Below are positions 8,294 through 16,078 of a DNA stretch of 34,302 nt, piece after piece (within the stretch, counting starts at the first letter, position 1; each line of letters opens with the position of its first letter). Both the position numbers and the translations under genes were made by a program. Location: assembly GCA_030833985.1 (NCBI GenBank), contig JAURGC010000007.1, positions 1 through 34,302 of the forward strand, given 5' to 3'. This DNA is from Algoriphagus sp. (GTDB taxonomy: Bacteria > Bacteroidota > Bacteroidia > Cytophagales > Cyclobacteriaceae). The notes beneath the pieces were generated by a model that was not told the DNA's origin, made no database searches, and saw only the letters and a program-made list of their open reading frames with translations.

Positions 8294-10456
8294 TTAGGCT
8301 CTTTTGATTTGTAATTGGATATCGGAAAACTCCTTTTGTTCGATGAAAGGCTGGCTGCGTAGTCTTCTGCCTGTTGCAGCAAATATCGCATTGGCAATAG
8401 CTCCTCCGGTTGGAGGAAGTGCCGGTTCTCCCAAACCAGTTGGGTCAAATCCTGAATCAACAAAATGCGTTTCGATTTCAGGAACCTCCTTCAAACGAAT
8501 CAAACGGTAGGTATCAAAATTTCGCTGCTTTGGCACTCCCGCTTCAAAGGTGAGATTAGTGTACATGGCATGACCCATACCGTCCACAATCCCGCCACGA
8601 ACCTGATGATTGGCACCGGTAGGGTTTACAACCAAGCCACAATCTGTCACTGCCGTTATTTTCTTTAAGGTGGGTATACCTCCAGACACCTCAATATCAG
8701 CCACTTGAGCTACATAGGATTTATGAGAGAAGTACACACTGAATCCTTGCTTTACAGAAGAATTTTTACCCCAATTGGACTTTTCCTTTGCCATTTTCAC
8801 AACTCCGATCATGCGATCCACATCGTACCCCAACGCTCCTACAGGGTTGGTTTTAGCTCGGCTGAGTAACTCCAAACGGAAATCAACAGGATCTTTACCA
8901 ACAGCCAAGGCTACTTCATCTAAAAAGCTTTGCTCTGCATACGCCAAGAAATTAGTAATTGGGGCTCTCCAGGCATTGGTTGTAATACTTGAAGCATGGT
9001 CAATACTTTCAATCAATACGTGATCTACTGCTCCTGAAGGAAAATTAGTTTCTCGAGTAGTATTTCCAGCATTCATTCCTACTCCTCGCAGTTTGTAACC
9101 AATAAGAGTTCCTGCTGCATCCAAAGCAGCTTCAAAACGATAGCGAACAGCTGGACGATACGCACCACCTGTCAATTCATCTTCCCTACTCCAGGTTACT
9201 TTTACAGGAGCTTGAATGGCTCTAGACACTTCCACCGCTTCAATTACATAGTCTGCACGAAGTCTTCTACCAAATCCACCTCCTAAACGTGTGATTTCTA
9301 CACTAACATTTTCTGGCGGAATACCCAGTAATCTTGCCGTTTCCTGTCGAGCACGATCCGGTGTTTGTGTCGGACCTACAAGTTCTACTTTGTCTGCTTG
9401 TACATGAGCAAAAAAGTTTTCTGGCTCCATCGGTGAATGTGCCAAAAATGGACACTGATATTCAGCAGTAACGATTTTGGCTGCTGATTTAAATGCAGAA
9501 GCTACATCTCCATCTTTACGTTTGACATCTGCCTTGCCGGTTGCCAGTAAGTCTGCAAAAAGTTTATCGTGATCCGTGGTACTTTCTACTATCCCATCTG
9601 GTTCATAGGAGATTTTCAGCAGCTTCTTTGCTTTCATCAAAGGCCAAGTCGAAGTTCCAACAACGGCTACACTAGATCCAAATGTCACTACGTTGGTAAC
9701 ACCTAGCACGCCTCTCGCAGCACTATCCTCTACGTTGCTTATTTTCATCCCAAAAGGAGCCCTTTGGATCATTGCGTAGTACATTCCTTCCCGATGAAAA
9801 TCTAACCCATACATTGGTTTACCGGTGTACATGTCCTTGGCATCCACATTTTTAATGGGGGTACCAATAATGGTAAAATCCTTCTTGTCCTTTAATGTAA
9901 CCTCCTCGGGAGCAGAAAGCGTAGATGCTAGATCTACAAATTCTCCAAAATGACCTTTTTTACCTGATCCTTCGTGCCTAATCATTCCCTTAGAAACGGT
10001 GATTTCTGTAACGGGAACATTCCAAGTTTGCGCTGCTGCTGTTACTAAAAGAAATTTGGCTGTTGCGCCAGCTTTTCGAAGTCTTTCCCAGCTATGAGGC
10101 ATTGCACCAGACCCACCTGTCAGCTGTCGTTCGTATTTCTGAGGATCTAAATTGGCTTGAACCACCCGTACCTTTTCCCAATCTGCCTCTAATTCTTCGG
10201 CAACCACCATTGGGAAAGAAGTTTTGATATTTTGACCCAATTCTGGATTGGGAGAATAAATGACTACATCTCCTGTTGGAGAAATAGATAAAAAGCTGTT
10301 AAATGATTTGGCTTGCGCCAATACTTGCTCAATGCTGAGTACCTCCATTTTTGGAGAATCGCAGCTAAACCAATTAAAACCTATCACTAATCCACCTGCA
10401 GTGGTACCCGCGATTTTCAGAAAATCTCTTCTACTTGTTCCTGTCTGTGTTTTCAT
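8294..10456 (-). CDS. Tat-exported molybdopterin-binding subunit of a xanthine dehydrogenase-family oxidoreductase (isoquinoline 1-oxidoreductase beta-like)
   Basis: The 720-residue large subunit holds the molybdenum cofactor and the substrate site of a molybdenum hydroxylase. It begins with a twin-arginine signal (S-R-R-D-F-L-K at residues 8-14, then a hydrophobic stretch ending near Cys32), so the enzyme is probably moved folded to the periplasm. Family motifs include G-G-G-F-G-R-R in the middle and, near the C-terminus, G-L-G-E-P-A-L-P-P, whose Glu is the expected catalytic base, followed by P-T-G-G-A-I-A-N-A-I. The order and length match the IorB/aldehyde-dehydrogenase group, which works with a small [2Fe-2S] subunit and no FAD subunit. 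That partner starts two bases upstream in the transcript. The XdhC and MocA-like genes at 2702-4431 could mature it. The natural substrate (aldehyde or N-heterocycle) is not known. Confidence 0.92.
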   Translation of the reverse strand: MKTQTGTSRRDFLKIAGTTAGGLVIGFNWFSCDSPKMEVLSIEQVLAQAKSFNSFLSISPTGDVVIYSPNPELGQNIKTSFPMVVAEELEADWEKVRVVQANLDPQKYERQLTGGSGAMPHSWERLRKAGATAKFLLVTAAAQTWNVPVTEITVSKGMIRHEGSGKKGHFGEFVDLASTLSAPEEVTLKDKKDFTIIGTPIKNVDAKDMYTGKPMYGLDFHREGMYYAMIQRAPFGMKISNVEDSAARGVLGVTNVVTFGSSVAVVGTSTWPLMKAKKLLKISYEPDGIVESTTDHDKLFADLLATGKADVKRKDGDVASAFKSAAKIVTAEYQCPFLAHSPMEPENFFAHVQADKVELVGPTQTPDRARQETARLLGIPPENVSVEITRLGGGFGRRLRADYVIEAVEVSRAIQAPVKVTWSREDELTGGAYRPAVRYRFEAALDAAGTLIGYKLRGVGMNAGNTTRETNFPSGAVDHVLIESIDHASSITTNAWRAPITNFLAYAEQSFLDEVALAVGKDPVDFRLELLSRAKTNPVGALGYDVDRMIGVVKMAKEKSNWGKNSSVKQGFSVYFSHKSYVAQVADIEVSGGIPTLKKITAVTDCGLVVNPTGANHQVRGGIVDGMGHAMYTNLTFEAGVPKQRNFDTYRLIRLKEVPEIETHFVDSGFDPTGLGEPALPPTGGAIANAIFAATGRRLRSQPFIEQKEFSDIQLQIKRA

Positions 10457-10458
10457 AG

Positions 10459-10917
10459 TTATTTGGATTTAGCAGCAAGTGCAACAGCTTCTCTTATTTT
10501 ATGATAGGTACCACAACGGCAGATGTTTCTGTTCATCGCATTGTCAATTTCTTCCAATGTCGGAGTTGGATTTTGCTCTAAAAAAGCTGCTGCATTCATG
10601 ATCTGACCTGCTTGACAATATCCACATTGAGCCACATCTACCTCTTCCCAAGCCTTCTGTACCGGATGATTCCCCTCCTTCGAAAGTCCTTCAATGGTAG
10701 TCACCTCTGAATTTCCAATGCTAGAAACTGGTGTCACGCAGGAGAAGGTCGCATTCCCATTTACATGAACGGTGCAGGCACCACATTGGGCTATCCCACA
10801 AGAAAACTTAGTTCCCACAAGGTTTAACTGATCACGTAGGACCCAAAGTAATGGGGTGTCGTCTTCCACTTCTACTTGGTGAGTGGTTCCATTTACTTTT
10901 AATGTAAAATTTGCCAT
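10459..10917 (-). CDS. [2Fe-2S] electron-transfer subunit of the molybdenum hydroxylase (isoquinoline 1-oxidoreductase alpha-like)
   Basis: The 152-residue protein carries the two [2Fe-2S] clusters of xanthine dehydrogenase-type enzymes. The plant-ferredoxin-like cluster uses Cys40, Cys45, Cys48 and Cys60 (C-G-I-A-Q-C-G-A-C). The second cluster uses Cys98, Cys101, Cys133 and Cys135 (C-G-Y-C ... C-R-C). It passes electrons from the molybdenum site to an external acceptor. It has no Tat signal of its own, so it is expected to be exported by riding with the large subunit, whose gene starts two bases after this stop codon. No FAD subunit or cytochrome gene lies next to it, so the final electron acceptor is unclear. 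Confidence 0.95.
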   Translation of the reverse strand: MANFTLKVNGTTHQVEVEDDTPLLWVLRDQLNLVGTKFSCGIAQCGACTVHVNGNATFSCVTPVSSIGNSEVTTIEGLSKEGNHPVQKAWEEVDVAQCGYCQAGQIMNAAAFLEQNPTPTLEEIDNAMNRNICRCGTYHKIREAVALAAKSK

Positions 10918-11089
10918 ATCTGGTTTGTTTTTAGGCTATTAAACTACTAAAAAAGAGTTGTAATAACCAACCAATTTTGTGAAAAGGAAAATAGAAAGGT
11001 TGAATTGAAAAAAGTCCAATTTTGATCAATGAAATGAGAATACTCTTGATTTTAACCTGACATAAATACAATTTCTAAATAAATCTCAT

Positions 11090-11119
11090 TTTGTTGCGGG
11101 GAGATTTTTTTTAACTTCG
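11090..11119 (+). promoter_or_regulatory. Probable promoter of the Gfo/Idh/MocA gene
   Basis: TTTG (11090-11093), an 18-base spacer and TAACTTCG (11112-11119; one mismatch to TAnnTTTG) lie about 29 bases upstream of the ATG. The rest of the 231-base divergent gap to the iron-sulfur gene (10918-11148) is AT-rich and shows no other clear signal. Confidence 0.45.
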
Positions 11120-11148
11120 ATTTTCTTTTTTACCCAAACCTGAATCAA

Positions 11149-12297
11149 ATGTCTCAAACCATCAAAGCAGCCATAGTTGGAACTGGATTTATTGGTCCAG
11201 CTCACTTAGAAGCCTTGCGAAGAATACCCAATGTAGAAGTTGTCGCCTTGGTGGAACTCAACCAAGCACTTGCAGATGAAAAAGCAAAGCAATTGGGCAT
11301 TCCAAGAGCTTATGTTTTTGCCGATATGCTCAACCAATCTGATATCGATGTTGTCCATATTTGTACTCCAAATTTCCTTCATTACAGCCAAGCCAAAGCA
11401 GTGCTAGAGGCAAAGAAGCATGTAATCTGTGAAAAACCATTAGCTATCAGCCTAGAAGAAGCTGAGGATTTGGTTAAAATTGCTAAAAGCTCAGGATTAG
11501 TAAATGCGGTTCACTTCAATCTACGCTACTACCCCATGGTACGCCAAATGAGGGTCATGCGGGAAAAAGGAGAATTGGGTGAAGTGTATTCCATCATGGG
11601 ATCTTACTTACAGGATTGGCTTTTCCTGCAGACAGATTACAACTGGAGATTGGAGCCTGATAAATCTGGGGATTCTAGAGCAATTGCAGACATAGGTTCT
11701 CACTTGTTAGATATTACTGAATATGTCACTGGATTGAAGATTACCCAGGTCATGGCTGATTTCTCTACGGTTCATAAGACCAGATTAAAACCGCTTAAAG
11801 CCATTGAAACCTATTCCGGAAAGATGCTGACGGAAGCCGACTACCAAGAGGTGCCGATCAACACGGAAGATCATGCTACAGTACTCCTTCGTTTTGACAA
11901 TGGTTCCAAAGGTTCCATCACTGTATCCCAAGTAAATGCTGGACGCAAGAACAGACTCAATATTGAAATCGCTGGATCTGTTTCTGCATTTGAATTCAAT
12001 TCAGAACGTCCCAATGAATTGTGGATTGGCAAGCGGGAAAAAGCTAACGAACAACTGATGAAAGACCCATCTCTCGTGCATCGCGAAGTGAGTACCTTGG
12101 TAAGTTTCCCTGGAGGACACAATGAAGGTTTTCCTGACACATCCAAGCAACTTTTCAAAGAGGTCTATGCAGCGATCACTACAGGTAAGCAGCCTGAACA
12201 CCCGAGCTACCCTACCTTTGCCGATGGCTGGCGTGAATTGTTGATTGGTGAGCGCATCGTGGAAAGTAATAAAAAGCAGGCTTGGGTGAATATTTGA
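11149..12297 (+). CDS. Gfo/Idh/MocA family NAD(P)-dependent oxidoreductase
   Basis: The 382-residue protein has the N-terminal Rossmann dinucleotide motif G-T-G-F-I-G-P-A-H at residues 11-19 and the family's E-K-P-L-A signature at about residues 97-101. The C-terminal alpha/beta domain contains a D-I-G-S-H-L-L-D segment that supplies the usual catalytic or substrate-binding Asp and His. Members oxidise or reduce sugars, inositols and their derivatives, and most Bacteroidota members act in sugar catabolism. There is no signal peptide, so it is cytoplasmic. It stands alone, between the divergent iron-sulfur gene and the DUF2911 gene, with no sugar operon nearby, so the substrate cannot be inferred from context. 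The ATG start is well placed after a promoter-like sequence. Confidence 0.9.
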   Translation: MSQTIKAAIVGTGFIGPAHLEALRRIPNVEVVALVELNQALADEKAKQLGIPRAYVFADMLNQSDIDVVHICTPNFLHYSQAKAVLEAKKHVICEKPLAISLEEAEDLVKIAKSSGLVNAVHFNLRYYPMVRQMRVMREKGELGEVYSIMGSYLQDWLFLQTDYNWRLEPDKSGDSRAIADIGSHLLDITEYVTGLKITQVMADFSTVHKTRLKPLKAIETYSGKMLTEADYQEVPINTEDHATVLLRFDNGSKGSITVSQVNAGRKNRLNIEIAGSVSAFEFNSERPNELWIGKREKANEQLMKDPSLVHREVSTLVSFPGGHNEGFPDTSKQLFKEVYAAITTGKQPEHPSYPTFADGWRELLIGERIVESNKKQAWVNI

Positions 12298-12402
12298 AAA
12301 ATTTTTAACCCATTACCAAAAAAAATATTTTCCATCAACGTGGTATAATTCTTAGCCCGCATTGAATGGAAATGATCCCTAACCAAAAACTAAATAAAAA
12401 AG

Positions 12403-12909
12403 ATGAAACTTCACAAATTAATTCTCGCCTTTACACTCAGCTTTTTGTTTGTTGCAGCAGCAACTGCTCAAGAAAAGCCAAGTCCTGCCAAAACTGCTGA
12501 AGGCACTGTTGCTGGAGCAAAAATTACCATTAATTATTCCTCACCTGCAGTAAAGGGACGTACGATCTGGGGAGATTTAGTTCCCTTAGGAGTAATTTGG
12601 AGAGCTGGAGCGAATGAAGCCACCACTTTTACAACTTCCAAAGACATCACTGTTGAAGGACAAAAACTAGCAGCAGGAACTTATAGTTTTTTTGTCATTC
12701 CCGGAGAAAGCCAATCTACTTTTGTATTCAACAAGGTTGCCAAGCAGTGGGGAACTTATACATATGACGAGAAGGAAGATGTCCTTCGAGTGAATGTAGC
12801 TTCTCAACAAACCTCAACGCTAGAAGAAAGATTGGTCTATGAAGTCAAGTCAGATTCTTTCGAAATTAGGTGGGAATATGGAAAAGCAGCTGCTAAAATC
12901 GGCGCTTAA
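12403..12909 (+). CDS. Secreted DUF2911 family protein
   Basis: The 168-residue protein starts with a Sec signal peptide of about 22 residues (K-L-H-K-L-I-L-A-F-T then a hydrophobic core and A-T-A-Q cleavage-like end). The mature part matches DUF2911, a Bacteroidota family of unknown function with the pattern I-N-Y-S-S-P-A-V-K-G-R, I-W-R-A-G-A-N-E-A-T-T-F and G-T-Y-S-F-F-V-I-P-G. It is probably a compact beta-sandwich in the periplasm. No catalytic residues are evident to me. It appears to be a single gene: a 105-base gap without an obvious -33/-7 promoter precedes it and a strong terminator follows it. Confidence 0.88.
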   Translation: MKLHKLILAFTLSFLFVAAATAQEKPSPAKTAEGTVAGAKITINYSSPAVKGRTIWGDLVPLGVIWRAGANEATTFTTSKDITVEGQKLAAGTYSFFVIPGESQSTFVFNKVAKQWGTYTYDEKEDVLRVNVASQQTSTLEERLVYEVKSDSFEIRWEYGKAAAKIGA

Positions 12910-12931
12910 TACTCCTTTTTTAAAAAATAGG

Positions 12932-12961
12932 GCCCATAGGATTTTCCTGTGGGCTTTTTTT
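12932..12961 (+). terminator. Intrinsic terminator after the DUF2911 gene
   Basis: A nine-base-pair stem (12932-12940 with 12946-12954, one G-T wobble) with an ATTTT loop is followed at once by seven T residues (12955-12961). This is a textbook rho-independent terminator on the plus strand. Confidence 0.92.
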
Positions 12962-12997
12962 GATTCCATAAAATTCTAGAATCCAGGTTTTGAATTG

Positions 12998-13005
12998 TAT
13001 TTTTG
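12998..13005 (+). promoter_or_regulatory. -7 promoter element directly before hrpB
   Basis: TATTTTTG is an exact TAnnTTTG match and ends six bases before the ATG at 13012. No convincing -33 element is seen at the expected distance. The position implies a leaderless or nearly leaderless mRNA and argues against the upstream TTG at 13003 as start codon, because that TTG is part of the element. Confidence 0.5.
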
Positions 13006-13011
13006 CTTTAC

Positions 13012-15498
13012 ATGCCTGATTTTAATCCCAGTAACTACGATTTACCCGTTGCAGAAATTATCTCTGCTGTTAAACAAAAACTTGCAACTACTTCATCTTT
13101 AATCATCCAAGCCCCTCCAGGAGCAGGTAAAAGTACGCTCTTACCATTGGCATTATTGAAAGAACCATGGCTTGCAGGTAAAAAAATATTGCTTTTGGAA
13201 CCTCGCCGCCTGGCTACCAAAAGCATTGCACAGCGAATGGCTAACATGCTGGGCGAGGAATTGGGACAAACGGTAGGCTACCGCATTCGATTTGATACTT
13301 GCATCACTGCAGCTACCAAGTTGGAAGTAATTACAGAGGGCATTCTCACGCGAATGCTCCATCAAGACAATGCCTTGGAGGATGTCGGGATGGTCATTTT
13401 TGATGAGTTTCATGAGCGAAACCTGTTTTCGGATGTAGGCTTAGCACTTTGCCGAGAGGTGCAGCAGGTACTGCGAGAAGAGCTTCGAATCGTGCTGATG
13501 TCAGCCACGATTGATTCAGAACAGATTGCTAAACTATTGGATGCACCCGTAATCCAAAGTAAAGGAAGGCAGTATCCCGTAGAAGTCCACTACCTAATGG
13601 ATATAGACGAATATGCTATTGGGGAGGATGCAGCTAGACAAATCATCCCCTTGACCAAGAAGCATGCTGGAGATTTCTTGGTGTTTTTACCCGGTCAAAG
13701 TGAAATCCGAAAAGCCGAGGAGGTCTTGAAAAAGGCTTTACCTCAAGATGTTATAGTTCCACTTTTTGGCCAACTCTCATTCTCAGAACAGCAGCGGGCT
13801 ATACTCCCCCATACCATTGGCAAGAGAAAGATTGTTCTTGCTACAGATATTGCAGAAACCTCACTTACGATTGAGGGTGTTTCCGTGGTAGTAGATACAG
13901 GCTTTGTAAAGTCCAACCGTTTTGATCCACGCTCAGGTCTTTCAAAATTGGAACTACACCGCATCAGCAAGGATTCTGCGGATCAACGCAGCGGTAGAGC
14001 AGGAAGATTGGCCGCTGGCCATTCTTACCGACTCTGGACTAAGGGTACGCAAGCGCAATTGACTGATTTTCGTACACCAGAACTCCTTGAAGCCGATTTA
14101 ACAAGCCTAGTCTTAGACATGCATGTCTGGGGCAAAAAGGATATCCGCAGCATGACCTGGCTAAATCCTCCCCCGATGAATTCCTTGGTATCGGCAGAAA
14201 AAGTGCTAGAAGCCATTGAGGCCCTCGACCAAGGCCAGCTGACCACACATGGGAAGGCCCTTCATCAGATGCCTGCCCATCCGAGAATCGCCCACATGCT
14301 CATCTATGCAAAAAAGGCAAACCTCCTGGCTCTAGCCACCGATATTGCGGCAATTCTAGAGGAAAAGGATCCCCTTTCTCCCCAAGCTGGAGTGGACATC
14401 AACCTCCGAATTGAAGGACTGAGACGATTCCGAGGACAGGTAAATGGAACATTTGCTTATAAGAAGATTGAGAAAGTGGCCGCTCATTACCGCAAACTAC
14501 TTGCTGTAAACCCTGAAAATAGTCCAATAGATCCTTGGGCTACCGGATTGTTGCTTGCCTATGCCTACCCAGAGCGAATAGCAGCTGCAAGGCCAGGGAA
14601 CAATGCTCAGTTTCAACTCTCAAATGGCAAAATAGCCCAATTAGGCCATAAAGATGATCTCGCGTACGAATCCTGGTTGGCAGTGGCACACCTGGATGCT
14701 CGAGATGGAATGGGGAAGATCTGGATGGCAGCTCCCTTGAATCCAAAGGATTTGGCTCCCATGCTCAAAACCAAAGAAGTACTGGAATGGGATCGAAAGA
14801 AAGGTGGCTTGCAAGCACATGCGGAGATACGCATCGGGGCAATTGTCTTGGGAAATAGACCATTACCAAAGGTGAATCCGGAACTGGCAGTTCAACTTCT
14901 TCTTGAAACCATTCAAGAGGAAGGAAAATTTTTACTGGATTGGAATGAGTCTACTATGGATTTGATTGCAAGAGTACAATCGGTAGCTAATTGGCATCCG
15001 GCTCAGGGTTGGCCTATCTGGTCGGTAGAATCTCTTTGTACAAGCGCTGCAAGCTGGCTGGAACCCTATTTGATGGGAATTACTAAAAATGAAGAATTAA
15101 AGAAATTGAATATAAGTCAATTTTTATGGCATTCCCTTTCGTTTGATCTGCAGCAAGAACTAGATAGAATAGCACCAAGTCATTTAGTTGTGCCTTCTGG
15201 CAGTGAAATAGCAATTCACTACCAGGAAGATGGTAGCTCCCCTCGCCTTTCAGTTCGTTTACAGGAACTTTTTGGGATGCTTGAAACCCCGAAAGTGAAT
15301 AGAGGAAGAATCCCTATTCTCATCGAATTGTTGTCCCCAGGCTACAAACCGGTACAGCTCACTCGAGATTTAAAAAGCTTTTGGACTTCAGGCTATTTTG
15401 AGGTCAAAAAAGAACTCAAACAGCGTTACCCCAAGCACTCTTGGCCCGAAGACCCCATCCAGGCACCCGCTGTAAAAGGGGCCAAAAAAAGAACATAA
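13012..15498 (+). CDS. hrpB: ATP-dependent helicase HrpB (DEAH-box family)
   Basis: The 828-residue protein is a DEAH/RHA-type helicase. The Walker A motif is A-P-P-G-A-G-K-S-T at residues 34-42, motif II is D-E-F-H at 131-134 (the HrpB variant of DEAH), motif III is S-A-T at about 164-166, and motif VI is Q-R-S-G-R-A-G-R at 325-332. The helicase-associated domain and the HrpB-specific C-terminal region (with Y-L-x-G and P-I-L-I-E-L-L-S-P-G-Y-K-P-V-Q-L-T-x-D-L near the end) follow. Length is close to E. coli HrpB (about 809). The cellular role of HrpB is poorly known; it is nonessential in E. coli. ATG 13012 is chosen over TTG 13003 because the -7 promoter element covers the TTG. It converges with the HEAT-like gene with only seven bases between them. 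Confidence 0.95.
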   Translation: MPDFNPSNYDLPVAEIISAVKQKLATTSSLIIQAPPGAGKSTLLPLALLKEPWLAGKKILLLEPRRLATKSIAQRMANMLGEELGQTVGYRIRFDTCITAATKLEVITEGILTRMLHQDNALEDVGMVIFDEFHERNLFSDVGLALCREVQQVLREELRIVLMSATIDSEQIAKLLDAPVIQSKGRQYPVEVHYLMDIDEYAIGEDAARQIIPLTKKHAGDFLVFLPGQSEIRKAEEVLKKALPQDVIVPLFGQLSFSEQQRAILPHTIGKRKIVLATDIAETSLTIEGVSVVVDTGFVKSNRFDPRSGLSKLELHRISKDSADQRSGRAGRLAAGHSYRLWTKGTQAQLTDFRTPELLEADLTSLVLDMHVWGKKDIRSMTWLNPPPMNSLVSAEKVLEAIEALDQGQLTTHGKALHQMPAHPRIAHMLIYAKKANLLALATDIAAILEEKDPLSPQAGVDINLRIEGLRRFRGQVNGTFAYKKIEKVAAHYRKLLAVNPENSPIDPWATGLLLAYAYPERIAAARPGNNAQFQLSNGKIAQLGHKDDLAYESWLAVAHLDARDGMGKIWMAAPLNPKDLAPMLKTKEVLEWDRKKGGLQAHAEIRIGAIVLGNRPLPKVNPELAVQLLLETIQEEGKFLLDWNESTMDLIARVQSVANWHPAQGWPIWSVESLCTSAASWLEPYLMGITKNEELKKLNISQFLWHSLSFDLQQELDRIAPSHLVVPSGSEIAIHYQEDGSSPRLSVRLQELFGMLETPKVNRGRIPILIELLSPGYKPVQLTRDLKSFWTSGYFEVKKELKQRYPKHSWPEDPIQAPAVKGAKKRT

Positions 15499-15505
15499 AA
15501 TTGCA

Positions 15506-16030
15506 TTATTCCTCAAAAAGGTCTTTCAACTCTTTTAACATGGGTGCTACCTCTAGCTTCTTCAAAGCAAGGCTTTCTTCGTCCTCAGGATTATGCAGGT
15601 AATGATTCCAATGTTTCTCGGCTTTGCGAATAGTTCTTGGAGTAACATCAAATTCTACGCTATCCAAATACCCTTTAGCTAGCGTAGAAGCTTTAAAGTT
15701 GCCAAAAAGATAAACACGAAAAATATCCACAAATCGCTCTGCAAGATTGAATTCTTCCAATATTTGAACAAAAGCACCTTGAATGGCTTTATTCTTTTTA
15801 TCTGATATAGCTTCAAAAATGGCATCCAAAGATTCTTCATTCCAAGAAGTATTGGCTAATGCACGGCAAGCTAAATAGGCTATTTCCCACTGATCTCCCT
15901 TTACCAAGGTAATCAAGTAGTCTTTGGTCTCTTCATCAGCCATGCCTCCTAATTTTTCTGCAAAGTGATAGGCTTCCTCTTCCTTAGGGTCGCACATCCT
16001 ATTCAACACTTTTTGTATGTCTTCCTGCAT
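15506..16030 (-). CDS. HEAT-repeat-like helical protein
   Basis: The 174-residue protein is almost wholly alpha-helical and has the periodicity of two or three HEAT-like helix pairs, for example Y-L-I-T-L-V ... W-E-I-A-Y-L-A-C-R-A-L-A-N at about residues 38-60 and A-I-Q-G-A-F-V-Q-I-L-E-E-F at about residues 77-89. No catalytic motif, signal or membrane segment is visible, so a protein-binding scaffold is the likely role. The frame is open to an upstream ATG at 16138, but the ATG at 16028-16030 is chosen because an exact -7 promoter element (16051-16058, minus strand) lies just upstream and the longer form would run into the divergent VLRF1-like gene. It shares a 48-base divergent promoter region with that gene, which suggests but does not prove co-regulation. 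Confidence 0.7.
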   Translation of the reverse strand: MQEDIQKVLNRMCDPKEEEAYHFAEKLGGMADEETKDYLITLVKGDQWEIAYLACRALANTSWNEESLDAIFEAISDKKNKAIQGAFVQILEEFNLAERFVDIFRVYLFGNFKASTLAKGYLDSVEFDVTPRTIRKAEKHWNHYLHNPEDEESLALKKLEVAPMLKELKDLFEE

Positions 16031-16042
16031 AGATTTTTTCTT

Positions 16043-16056
16043 TCTTTGTACAAAGA
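16043..16056. promoter_or_regulatory. 14-bp perfect palindrome in a divergent promoter
   Basis: TCTTTGTACAAAGA reads the same on both strands and sits near the middle of the 48-base gap between the divergent HEAT-like and VLRF1-like genes. It overlaps the -7 element of the minus-strand promoter, so a dimeric regulator bound here would block that promoter. Confidence 0.45.
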
Positions 16057-16058
16057 TA
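16051..16058 (-). promoter_or_regulatory. -7 promoter element of the HEAT-like gene
   Basis: On the minus strand this reads TATCTTTG, an exact TAnnTTTG match, ending 20 bases before the ATG at 16030. No clear TTTG is seen at -33. Confidence 0.5.
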
Positions 16059-16078
16059 GCTATGGAACTGGCTTTACG

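Noticed and set aside
8203-8463. Minus-strand open frame overlapping the end of the molybdenum hydroxylase large subunit
   Set aside because: It runs in another frame through the 3' end of a well-supported gene and through the terminator hairpin; no homology pattern.
12350-12370. TATAAT-like sequence before the DUF2911 gene as a sigma-70 -10 box
   Set aside because: The Bacteroidota primary sigma factor uses TAnnTTTG rather than TATAAT, and no matching -33 element is present.
15965-16078. Longer VLRF1-like protein starting at 15965
   Set aside because: The first 38 residues are antisense to the HEAT-like gene and hydrophobic without looking like a real signal peptide; ATG 16079 fits the divergent layout.
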